Source of the DNA: Adiantum capillus-veneris | Lineage: Eukaryota; Streptophyta; Polypodiopsida; Polypodiales; Pteridaceae | Reading direction: 5' to 3' | DNA: 64,000 nt | NCBI GenBank assembly: GCA_014529385.2 | Contig: CM043955.1 | Coordinates: forward strand, 150,737,640-150,801,639 | Part shown: one piece after another, positions 24,918 through 36,100 of the stretch | Numbering within the stretch: position 1 is the first letter of the stretch | Layout of the letters: each line of letters starts with the position of its first letter | Translations under genes and position numbers: made by a program | The notes under the pieces: generated by a model | Seen by the model: the letters and a program-made list of their open reading frames with translations, nothing else | Databases searched by the model: none | What the model was told of the DNA's origin: nothing

Positions 24918-27098
24918 GACACACGACACGGAGTTGCGGAATTCCACCCCAGACAGTATTGGCCCCAAACCTTGGCACCCCTTTCGGTATTTCTTTATAT
25001 TGCATCAACACAGTACAAGCCGGTACTCCACACTCTGCACCTTCTCCAGGAAGCATGCTAGAGAATGAGCCCTAGTCTCATATTTAAAGGCCCTAGGCCC
25101 CAAAAGCAGTTTTACATAAAAAGCCTTCAAACTCAAAAAGCTTCTGGTCCAAAAGCAATGTCAAAAAGCTACCAACGTAATTTACCGAAATTCGTACAGC
25201 TGCCACGTCAGCAGTCAGCGCAAAACGAGGAAATCCGTACAGCCTGCCACATTATCATTGTCAGCGTGATTTCCGAAAACTGCCACGTCATCAGCTGCGG
25301 GTCCTGCTTGATTTTAATCCTTTATGTCACTCGGGGCCCCATCGGACGGGTCCCCATAAGTTGGTAGGAATTCTTCTTCTGTTACTTGTTCTTCTTAGGG
25401 TCGAGGCCCCTCGGCCGGCATTTGTAAGTTGGCTCCATTCTTCAGGGCTTTGACACGTCAGCAGTTTGTGACATCTCCCCTTCTTGAAAGAGAGTAATCG
25501 TCCGTGATTACAGCATATCTGCAAAACCAATCAAGTTAGCTCAAAAATTTCCGAGGGTCATTCCGAGGGACATTCAGAGGGACAATCAATTTGCTCTTTT
25601 TGTTAAGGAGTTAGCTTCTCCTTTCGGCTCTTTTGATCAAGGAGTTGGCTTCTCCTTCCGTCCAAATCGAAACTCTTGATATTCCGACGTAGTAAAATTT
25701 AGCCATCACACCCAAACCGAGTGTCTTGATGCACTAAAATTACATAACCAGGTAATCTCATCCACTTAGGAATATTCAGTGGTTGGCACATCACAATGCA
25801 ACACAAATGCTTACATATGCATGTTACAAGACATAACAAACAGCGCCGCTGAGCACTCCCCCGAGACAAACGGTCTGCGGTATGAAGCTACTCAAAGACT
25901 ACCTCGTCATTCCCCCCGCAAATAACCTAAAAAGATCCGGGCCATGAGCTCAGAGGACTGTACAACCAAACGCTCCCCAGACCGCAGTCTGCGTCGCTTG
26001 GAGGTTCAAGCATACAACCAAACGCTCCCCAGGCATCGACCTGCGTCGTTTGGAGGTTTTCTAGCATAGAACGAAACGCTCCCCAAGCATCGGCCTGCGT
26101 CGTTCCAAGGTTTTCAAACATACAACGAAACGCTCCCCAGGCATCGGTCTGCGTTGTTCCGAGGTTCAAACAATACCAAAACAGTATTTCTCACTTCTCC
26201 ACCCGGGAGTACAATCACCAATCAATGAAACCAATATTAAAACCAGAGTTAAACAGTTCAAATCGGCACCAAGACAGGTTCAAAACAGATACCATCCATT
26301 TCAAACAGATTCCAAACAAGATCAAATAGAACTCAAACTTAAAAAGCAATCTCGACATCAATCGACTGACTTTCCATCGTGAAACCTACACCAAAAATTA
26401 GGGTTAGGTTCATTCCATAAGGTTGTAGCCAAGCACAGCATGGTCCATCAACTCTTGGACAGACAGTGTTTTCTTTGGCAGCGATGATAGTCCCAAGATA
26501 ACAATCGCACCGGACCCCCAAGGTCATCAACTCGTGAAGAGACATCTACTGAGAGATGTCGAGAAATTTCAAGTTATAATCTGCTAGGGTTTCCATGGCA
26601 AGCATTTCAAGATACCCACTCTGCCAGAAGTTGCACTTCGAAGGAAGATGTCAAAAACCATATAACTTCGGACAAAAAATTTCTTGAAAGCTTGCCAAGT
26701 CCTTGGAGTGTGCTGCTTGGTAGCTATAGACATCCACACCTGCATGGCACTGCTTTTGAGAAAAACAGTGACTCGAAACAAATCTTGGATCCTTCTCTTG
26801 CAAGTGATCTTTATGGCTTATGCCCTGTAAGACATGAGCGGTGAAGACGAGAGCGCACCCGATGCGCGATGAAGTAAGGGTGGGAGTGGCTAATAAGTCC
26901 GGGGTCGGAGCACGAACCTAAAATTTCCAATGAGCTTTGGAAGTGCGATTTTGCTCTATCTGCTATTTGGTAGGACCGGTATGCTTTCAGAAAAGCACAC
27001 GCCTGATGCTCGGATACCACTGTCACAAGACGGACACCACGTGCCAATAGAAAAGAACAAATTGAACAGACTTTTAGCACTTCAATAACAACTGAATT

Positions 27099-27135
<37 letters not shown>

Positions 27136-30100
27136 TGCGACACGGAGTGGCGGAATTCCACCCCAGAGAGTATTGACCCCAAACCTTGGCGCCCCTTTCG
27201 GTATTTCTTTATCTTGCATCAACACAGTACAAGCCAGTACTCCACACTCTGCACCTTCTCCAGGAAGCATGCCAAAGAATGAGTCCTAGCCTCATATTTA
27301 AAGGCCCTAGGCTCCAAAAGCAGTTTTACATGAAAAGCCTTCAAACTCAAAAAGCTTCTGGTCCAAAAGCAATGCCAAAAAGCTGTCAGCATAATTTACA
27401 AAAATCCGTACAACTGCCACATCAGCAGTCAACGCAAAACGCGGAAATCCGTACAGCCTGCCACGTCTTCACTGTCAGTGTGATTTTCGAAAACTGCCAC
27501 GTCATCAGTTGCGGGTCTTGCTTTATTTTAATCCTTTATGTCACTTGGGGCCCCATCAGACAGGATCCCCATAAGTTGGTAGGACTTCTTCTTCTGTTAC
27601 TTGTTCTTCTTAGGGTTTAGGCCCCTCGGCCGGCATCTGTAAGTTGGCTCCATTCTTCAGAGCTTTGACACGTCAGCAATTTGTGACACTAACCCTATTG
27701 CAGATGCGTTAAGTCACAAAGGACAGATCCTGGCTCTTGAGTCAAGATCCACAGTTTCTCTTCAGGGTGTGTCTTTCGACAGCATGAAGAACCAGTAAGC
27801 AATGGTTACAGGCTCTTGCTTCCCAAGGGCCAAGCAACTATCTCATTCGTGATGGTTGTTGTATTTTCGTCGACGTCTATGTGTGTTGCCCTTCTCTCAG
27901 GACAACCATATTGCATGATGCACATGACTCTCACGGGTGGGCATAGGGGAATGAACACCACTCTGGAAAAAATAGAAAGATTCTTTTATTGGCCTAAAAT
28001 GCAAAAAGATGTGTTTCATTATGTCACACAGTGTACTATTTGTCAAAAGATAAAAGCTCCTCGAGGTAAGCAGCAAGGCCTCTTGCTTCCGCTGCCTATT
28101 CCCGATGGACCTTTTCAAGATATTTCCATGGATTTTGTGACTAACCTTCAACCTAGTTTGCATTCAAGGAACACTCAATGTTTGACAATTGTTGATCGTT
28201 TCAGCAAGTTTTGCATGTTGACTCCTTGTAAGGCCACAGTCATCGCACAAGATGTAGCACGGTTGTTCATCAAGCATTGGTACTCCCTCCGTGATTTGCC
28301 AAATTCGATTGTTTCAGATAGGGATGTTAAGTTCATGTCCAATTTTGGCACGCACTCTTTGAAAATTTTGGCACTAAGTTGAACTTTTCATCAACTTTTC
28401 AGCCACAGTCAGATGGTCACACAGAAATTTACAATGAGTTGGCTTTTGATGTTTTAAAGTCATATGTGCATGATCAGCAATCTCATTGGGAGCTCTATCT
28501 CCCATTGGTTCAAGCTATTTTGAATGACTCTTTTTCCTCTACCATTGGTCGAACTCCGTATGAGGCAGCTTTTGATTGTCCGTTCCAGTCACTTTTGACT
28601 CGTTCGGTCAGTCAAATGCCTGATGCCAATGCTGAAAGCCAATCGTTGGATGAGATTTCTGAGAGTGTGAAGCTTCTGCTAAGCAAGGCTCAGGAGTCTT
28701 ACGCACGGCAGGCTAATAAGCATCATCAGGCTGTTTCGATCAAGGAAAGGGATTGGGTGTTTTTAAGAATCATGAAGCGACGTCTTAAGCAAGTTGGAAA
28801 GAAATGTCCTAAGTTGTCTTTCAGAATGTATTGTCCATTTCTAGTCATTAAAAAGGTAAATGAGGTTTCAATAAAATTGCAATTGCCTAACTCATGGTCA
28901 ATGCACAACGTTTTCCATGTTTCTTGGTTGAAAGTGTTTCAAGAAACACCTCCAAAGGACATTTCAGAAGAAGAAGAACCGGAGATCATCGATGAAGCTA
29001 AAGTCATGGAGCTGGAGCAAGTGTTGTTGCATAGGTTTTGCCATGGTTCAAATAAGCAAGTGAGACAGTACTTTTTGAAGTTCAAGGATCGCGGAACGCA
29101 CGAGGTAGTGTGGGTTGATGAAGAGTTTTTCAAAGATTATCCCAAAATGTTGGCAGCCTAGAAGGAAGCCAAGCAGATCGGTACCAGTACCTCACTTTAA
29201 AAAGGAGGGGATGTCACGTGCACATTTGACCCTATGTGCATGTGGACAAGCTACTTCAGGACAAGGGTTCAGTTAGCCTAGCTTAGGAAGTGTTCTGGCA
29301 CTTTTGTGAGTCTGTTCGCAGACCGTGCATGTCCAGGCACTTACAGTAGATGCATATCCTCTGGTTGCACACAACATGATCATCAGCATTACCATCAGAA
29401 TCCATCAAGAGCATTTTACAGTGCACAGAACCTATTTTCCCTATTTTAGCCATTTTTCACTTATTATTAATAAGTGACTTTGTTGAGAAACTGGGTCGGG
29501 CAAATTGTCCAAGCTAATATATAAGAAAACAGCACTAGCACTTGCTGGCAGACGCTAAAAACTGAAAACGCTAAGGGCTGAAATCTGCAAATCTTGTAAC
29601 CGCTGAATTCTGACTCTATGTCGGTGACGACAGCGATGACGACGATGCGCTGAAAATGCAGATGCTGAAATCTGCAAATATGAGGCTGAATCTGCAAACG
29701 CTGGCTGATCTGACCGTGCGGCGAGGATCTGCTACGGGAAGGTGAGATCTGCGAGGTTTGGGGGCTGCGGTGCAGAGTCTAATCGCTGAAAATGCAAAAT
29801 GCTGATGCTGTGGCCTGAACTGTCGCGGGGAATCTGCATAACGTAGATGGATCTGCAAGTTGCAAAAACGCTAGCTAATCTGCTGTGAAGTGCTAACGCC
29901 AGGCTGATCTGCAATGTTGAAAAACGCTAGGGCTGATCTGCATTTTGATGAAAACGTTGGCTGGTCTTTGGTGGCTGAAAACGCTGTGTCCTCTTGCCGA
30001 TCTTGCTGAGAAGGTGCTTTTCAGATGGTATCTGCTGCCTCCGTCTATCGTCGTCCTTATCGTCATCGACATCGTCGGCAAGTCCATTGCATTGTAGAGA

Positions 30101-33100
30101 TTTGTGCAATCAATAGTAGACCGCTCTCGCCATAGGAAGTGGAGCCTTCAAAGGAGGGTTTGGCAACATTCTGGTGTCGTATTCTTCTCTCTCTATCTCT
30201 CCGTCTCAGCACCTTCATTCACAGTGTTTACCACTTTGTTTGTGATCATTTGCACTCTCTCACTAAAGGAACGGAAGGCTCTCCCTTCCGTAATTAAAAG
30301 GAACCGAGCACAATTCGGAGCACTCATCTTGAGCAAAGTTCAACAATCACATCTGCTGCACAACCATGCTGAGGTCGGCTACAACCTTATGGAAGAAATC
30401 TAACCCTAATTTTGGTGCAGGTTTCAAGGTGGAAAGCCAGTCTTTTTTTCAAGCTCGACTAATAACGAGATTGCTTTTTAAGTTTGATTTTTTTTTGAGA
30501 ACTTGTTTGGTGATTCTGTTTGGAATTTGTTTAAAATGGATGGTATCTGTTTTAAACTTGTCTTGGTGCCGATTTGAATCGTTTGACTCTGGTTTCAATG
30601 CTTGGTAATTTACTCCCGGGTGGGATAGTAAGAAATGTTGTTTTCGGTATTGTCTAAACCTCGGAACGACGCGAACGGGATGTCTGGGGAGCGTTTCGTT
30701 GTATGCTTGAAAACCTCCAAACGACGCAGACGGGATGTCTGGGGAGCGTTTCGTTGTATGCTAGAAAACCTCCGAACGACGCAGACAGGATGTCGAGGGA
30801 GCGTTTGGTTGTATGACTGAACCTCCAAGTGACATAGGCTGCGATCTGGGGAGCGTTTGATTGTACCAGTCCTCTTAGCTCATGGCCCGGACCTTTTTAG
30901 GTTATTTGCGGAGGGGAGTGACGAGGTAGTTGTTGACTAGCTTCATACCGCAGACCGTTTGTCTCGGGGAGTGCTCAGCGGTGTTGTTCGTTGTGTCTTG
31001 TAACATACATAAGTAAGCATTTGTGTTGTATTGTGATGTGCCACATATTCAAAATAAATAAATCAGCCACTTGTGGAGCTTCCACAGTCTCGACCATAGG
31101 TATAAAATGAGCCATCTTGCTTAAATGATCAACCACTACCAAAATAAAATCCTTCTCTCAAGGGCCACTATAAAATCCATTGAAATGATTTGCTAATTAG
31201 ATTCCTGAATCTGTAATGGTTGTAACAACCCAAGCGCTTTAACTCTTTCTGCTTTATTAACTTGACACTTGAAACATACTTGTGAACTTCTTGCTTGAGA
31301 TTTAGGTCTTGATGATCCCTACGCTAAGCTAGGCAAGAGCCAAGCCAAACGCAAGGGGTACATGATGCTGGGGTTTTGCGTTGACGACGATGAGGGGTAT
31401 TTGTATTGCGGTGTTGCTGAGGTACTAATGGGTAATGCTGGAGATACTTGGTACTGCGACGACGACGAGGTTGCGGGCTGATCTGCTATCGGCGGGGACG
31501 GCAATGGGCTGAAAACTGAAAATGCTGGTGCTGTAACGACAGCGTGCCGATGGCGAGGGTGAAGAGGCTGATCGTTGCAAAAACACTGGCTGCTGCAAGC
31601 GTTTTGGGAAGGCTGAAAACACTGATGCCAAGCTGATGAAAACGCTAGGTTCTGATGAGGAAGGGAGCTTGGTACTACAGGTGCTGATCCCCCTTGGTTC
31701 TTCTACTCTTTCCTGCCTCTCTAGCACTGCATAGGGCTGCAGGTACCAGAAGTTGGGTCGAGCAGCATCCAAATCAGCCCCACGACCATGGAAAGAAAAG
31801 GCTGAAAATCACTTATTAATAAATGCCATGCTAAGGGGCGGTTCACACGCGGTAAATGCCTAAATGATGAAATGCGGTACTGTGCAAGAGAGGGTATGCA
31901 CCTATGACTACCTGGGCATGCACGTCCTGCTAGAGACTCACAAGGGTTCCATGCTAGGTCCTAAGCTAAGACTGACACTAGATTGTAGCAGAAGCTTGTC
32001 TCATGGCGCAAGTGCAGTGTGCACGTGACACTTCTTGCTCTCAAGAGCCACTGACCTTCCATCTTGACTAAGTATTGCACCAGCTGCGATACTACTTGTC
32101 ATGTGCACTTCTAACCCTATGTGTACGTGAACAAGCTACTTCATGACATGGGTTCAGTTCAGTCCAGTTCAGTTAGCTTAGAAAGTGATCCGGCACTTTT
32201 GTGAGTCTGTTCGCAGACCTTGCATATCGAGACACTTAGAATAGATGCATATCCTCTGGTTGCACACAGCATGATCATCAGATTTCCATCGAAACCCATC
32301 AGGAGCATTTTTACAATGCATAGATCTATTTTCCCTATTTTTGACATTTTTCACTTATTATTTTTAAGTGACTTTTGTTGAGAACTAGGTAGGGCAAATT
32401 TCATAAGTAGAAACCTAGCGCTAGCACTTTCTGGCAGAAGAGGCGGCACGAACTTCGTTTCAATAGGTACCTTCTCAGCAGGACCCCAACAAGCCTAGCG
32501 TTTTTGCAACACAGCAGCAAGGACCTAGCGTTTTGCAACCACAGATCAGCCCTTGGCGTTTTTGCATGGCACATCAGCCTCGGCGACCACAAGACACAGC
32601 AGATCAGCCCTAGCATTAGCAGTTTCCTCAGCAAAGACATATTTCAACCCCTAGCGTTTTTGGTTTGGCAGATCAACCGCACCTTTTTACAGATCTTCGC
32701 GACGGAATCATCCCTAGACTCCGCGTTTTCAGTTTTCAGCAGTCAGTTTCCGCAGTAGAACCTCCAAACCTCGTAGATCTCACCTTCCCGCAACAAATCC
32801 TCGCCGCACAGTCAGATCCCGCGAAGTTTGCAAATTCAGCCTGGAAAATGCAGATTTCAGCATCTGCATTTTCAGCGCGTCGTCGTCGCATCGTTGTTAT
32901 CGACATCGTCACCGACATAGAGTCAGAATTCAGCAGATAAAGCTTTGCACATTTCAGCCCTTAGCATTTTCAGATTTCAGCCCGTCTCGTCGTCATCCTC
33001 ATCGTCGTCGACATCGTCGGGAAGTCCAAGCATTGTAGAGATTTGTGCAATCAATAGTAGACCGCTCTCGCCATAGAGAGTGGGGCCTTCGGAGGAGGGT

Positions 33101-36100
33101 TTAACAACATTCTGGTGTCGTATTCTTCTCTCTCTATCTCTCAGTCTCAACACCTTCATTCCCAGTGTCTCTCACTAAAGGAACGGAAGGCTCTCCCTTC
33201 CGTAAGTAAAAGGAACCTTGAGCACAGTTCGGAGCACTCATCTTGAGCAAAGTTCAACATTCACTTCCGCTGCACCTTACATTGGTATCAGAGCTTTGGC
33301 AGTGTTCTGTATCACTCAAGGAAAGAACCACAATAACCACATAATTTTTGTTTACTTGTTGCGGTCGCACGTAACCCAAGTTCTCTTGGGCGTGTCGATT
33401 CCTAATCGTGTTTTTGAAGAGTGACAAGAATCCCAAGAAAGAAGGGCTTGTCCAGCCTCCCCTTGTGCCTCTTTTCACTCATAGAGAGCGGACCGTGTAC
33501 GTAGCGGCCGGCCAATCGACGTGAGGTGGGAAAAAAGCAACCTTGGTGTGAGCGCAAGGCCGCCAAAGGGTGCACCCGCGGAAAAGAGAGGAGCTCGGGT
33601 GAAGAGAAGATCCCTCTCTTACACAGATTGCAAGCTAAAGAAGAACCTCAAGAATCTCAAGACTCCAGAACCTCAAGACCCTCAAGAACCCAAGAACCAA
33701 GAACCACAAGACCCCAAGTTTCTCGTGAACTTAAGAACCCAAGACTTCAGTGGATGGTCATCACCCGAAGCGGAATGGATACTTCGGATGGAGGTGGTGA
33801 GCATGGGAGTGGTGAAGAAGAGTTTTCCCCACCAGGAGGTTTTTCCGACCCTCCCCCTTCCCCATCTACGCCAAGGATTTCACTAACTCCTATGGAGGTT
33901 TTCGACAAGATGATGATGGACAGGAAGTTAGAAAGCAAAGAAAGAATCGCAGCCATCGAGCATAAGTACCAAGAAAGAATGGCAGCCATAGCGCGTGAGC
34001 ACGAGCAAGCACGCTTGGAAGCCAAAGTAAGAAAAGCCAAATTGGATCGTGAGCAAGAAGAAAGACAAGCAGAATTTGATCGCGAGAACAAAGAAAGACA
34101 AGCAGAATTTGATTGTGAGAACAAAGCAAGAAAAGAGAAGAGCGACCAACACATGAAAGAGTTCTTGTGACTCTTTTCAATTGTGCAGGTGCAGTTTGAA
34201 CAGGATCAGGAGAAGGAGACTCTCTCAGTCTCTTCTTCTCCAAAGCATGACACAAGATTTGCATGATGATAAGCATGATGATTTGAATGATAATGATGAG
34301 CATAATGATTTATGAAATGAACAACGAGAGTGGATCTCCCGGCTACACGGACCCCCTACAGACACGCGTCCGACAAACCACCCGACCATAGCCACCATAG
34401 CTCCCCCGTGCTGGGACCAGCATCCAAGGACGTAGGCATGCACCTGTAAGACCGAGCGTCCCATATCACCCGGCCTCACCTCCTCGAGGTGACCTCGCGC
34501 ACTCCTAGCCTCGCGGGCTAACCACTGGCACTCTGCCAGTGGGGGTCGATAACTACAAATGAGGCTTTGGTCTCCCTTTTATAATAATGGCCGGCCACAC
34601 TAACCGTGTTCACACTACGTCCGCCCGGACACTGGACGCCCATCCCGACGACGTCTAGGCTAGATCCCCTCTCTTGTGAGCGGAACATAACATACTTCCC
34701 CTCTTAAGAACCATTGATGTCCTCATCAATGAAGTGGGGATATTGAGCCTTCAAAGCTCTAATTGGTTCCCAAGTAGCAAACCTTTCAGATTGACCCTTC
34801 CATTTAATTAAGTACTCGTCATAAGCCTTTTGGCGCAAATGACGGATACAATGATCTAAAACTGCCTCTGGTTCTCGAGGAATGTACTCAGTTTGCATAT
34901 CTTGCCATACATTTTCCTCGATAGGCACAACAACGTCGGCTTCGCCCAATTTTACTCTAAGGCGACTGACATGGAACACTGGATGTACACTAATATCCGA
35001 AGGAAGAGCCAGTTTATAGGCAACTTGGCCAATTTTCTTTGTGATCAAGAACGGACCACAATATCTAGCTGAAAGCTTATAATGCTTTCCGGTTCGCATA
35101 GTCTTGGAATCCTTGGGTATCTTCAGATAGACGCATTGTCCCACATCAAGAGTCCTTGGAGATCTCTTTTGATTAGCATAAGTAGTGACTCGATCACGAG
35201 CCGTTCTTATACTATCCTTAGCCAATTCGAGCATTTCTTGCATGTGATACAAAAAATCACGAGCTTGGCGTTCCTTGACTTTCTCTACGCCAATAGTAAT
35301 TGGGGATTTAGGCTCAAATCCATACATCAGCATAAACGGGCTAAATCCAGTAGCAGAATGCTTGCTACTATAGTAGGCAAACTCTAACTGTGGAAGATAT
35401 CTTTCCCAATCAGACTGCCTGTGAGAGACATAGGCTCTCAACATGTCCTCTAATGTCTGATTCATCCTCTCAGTTTGTCCGTCGAACTCACGATGGTCAG
35501 AAGACGACATACTCAACTTTGTTTGAAGATGAGCAAACACATCTTGTCAGAAAGTGATGACGTGGCGGACAGCAGAAACCCTAATTTCTGCCAAAAACCC
35601 TAATTTTCGAAAATCGCGGAGGCGGATGTTTTTATTATTTTTTTTTTTTTTTAATTTTGGGGAAATTTTGAGCGACGCAAATCTCAGCTTTTCGCTTTGA
35701 TTTGGGAGAAAGAAAGAGAAAAAGAGAACTTGCTTTTTACTGACTCTCATTGAGAGAGAGAGAGAGAATCTGCTTTTGCTTTGAAGCTTTTGGGGCTCTG
35801 CTTTTGGGCATCCCTTGTAACCTTTAAATTAGTGGTGAGGGCCTCACTTCTCAGAGCATATGGACGCAGAGTCTGAGAGTGAAACCCTAACCGCTCTCTT
35901 GTACTTTGATGATTGATTAATACAAAAAGAAATACCGAAAGGGGCGCCAGTCTTTGGGGCCAATATCTCTAGGCACGAAACTCCGTCGGGCCAGTGCAAA
36001 TCTATTGTGATCTGTGAATTGTTTTGAAGTGGTTATTTGGTGCTGTCGCGGTTGATTCTTAACTTGGAGTGTCCGATTTCTCTTCTACGGGAAATCCGAT

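Larger units (their letters stand above)
24809..27688 (-). mobile_element. E7: family B LTR element (gag-only), inserted in E6
   Basis: 2,880 bp, flanked by CTAAC (24804-24808 and 27689-27693). On the minus strand: 5' LTR 27688-27021, PBS, gag remnant (26781-26584), 54-bp minisatellite (26175-25945), PPT and 3' LTR 25473-24809. The internal part is only 1,547 bp and holds no protease, RT or integrase, so the element must have depended on enzymes made elsewhere. Confidence 0.9.
17774..30361 (+). mobile_element. E6: Ty3/gypsy LTR retrotransposon, interrupted twice
   Basis: 5' LTR 17774-20918 (with a 1,982-bp solo LTR inside), PBS, gag with coiled coil, protease, RT, RNase H (split by E7), integrase, PPT, 3' LTR 29212-30361. 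The flanking element E8 continues on both sides. The 5' LTR starts TATCAC where the 3' LTR has TGTCAC. At the 3' side the last bases of the LTR and the second TSD copy (AAGAG at 17769-17773 expected) are missing. All coding parts carry shifts or stops. Confidence 0.88.
16506..31047 (+). mobile_element. E8: family B LTR element, 3' end lost
   Basis: Plus strand. 5' LTR 16506-17219, internal part 17220-17773, then E6 inserted, then internal 30362-31047 with a 55-bp minisatellite. Sequence on both sides of E6 matches the inside of E7 on the opposite strand, so they are one element. It stops at about 31047 where E5 integrase begins. The 3' LTR is missing, most likely through a deletion that also took part of E5. 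Confidence 0.75.

Noticed and set aside
25927..26169. The E7 repeat peptide as an independent gene
   Set aside because: It is a minisatellite inside a retroelement, and the frame is not kept in E8.
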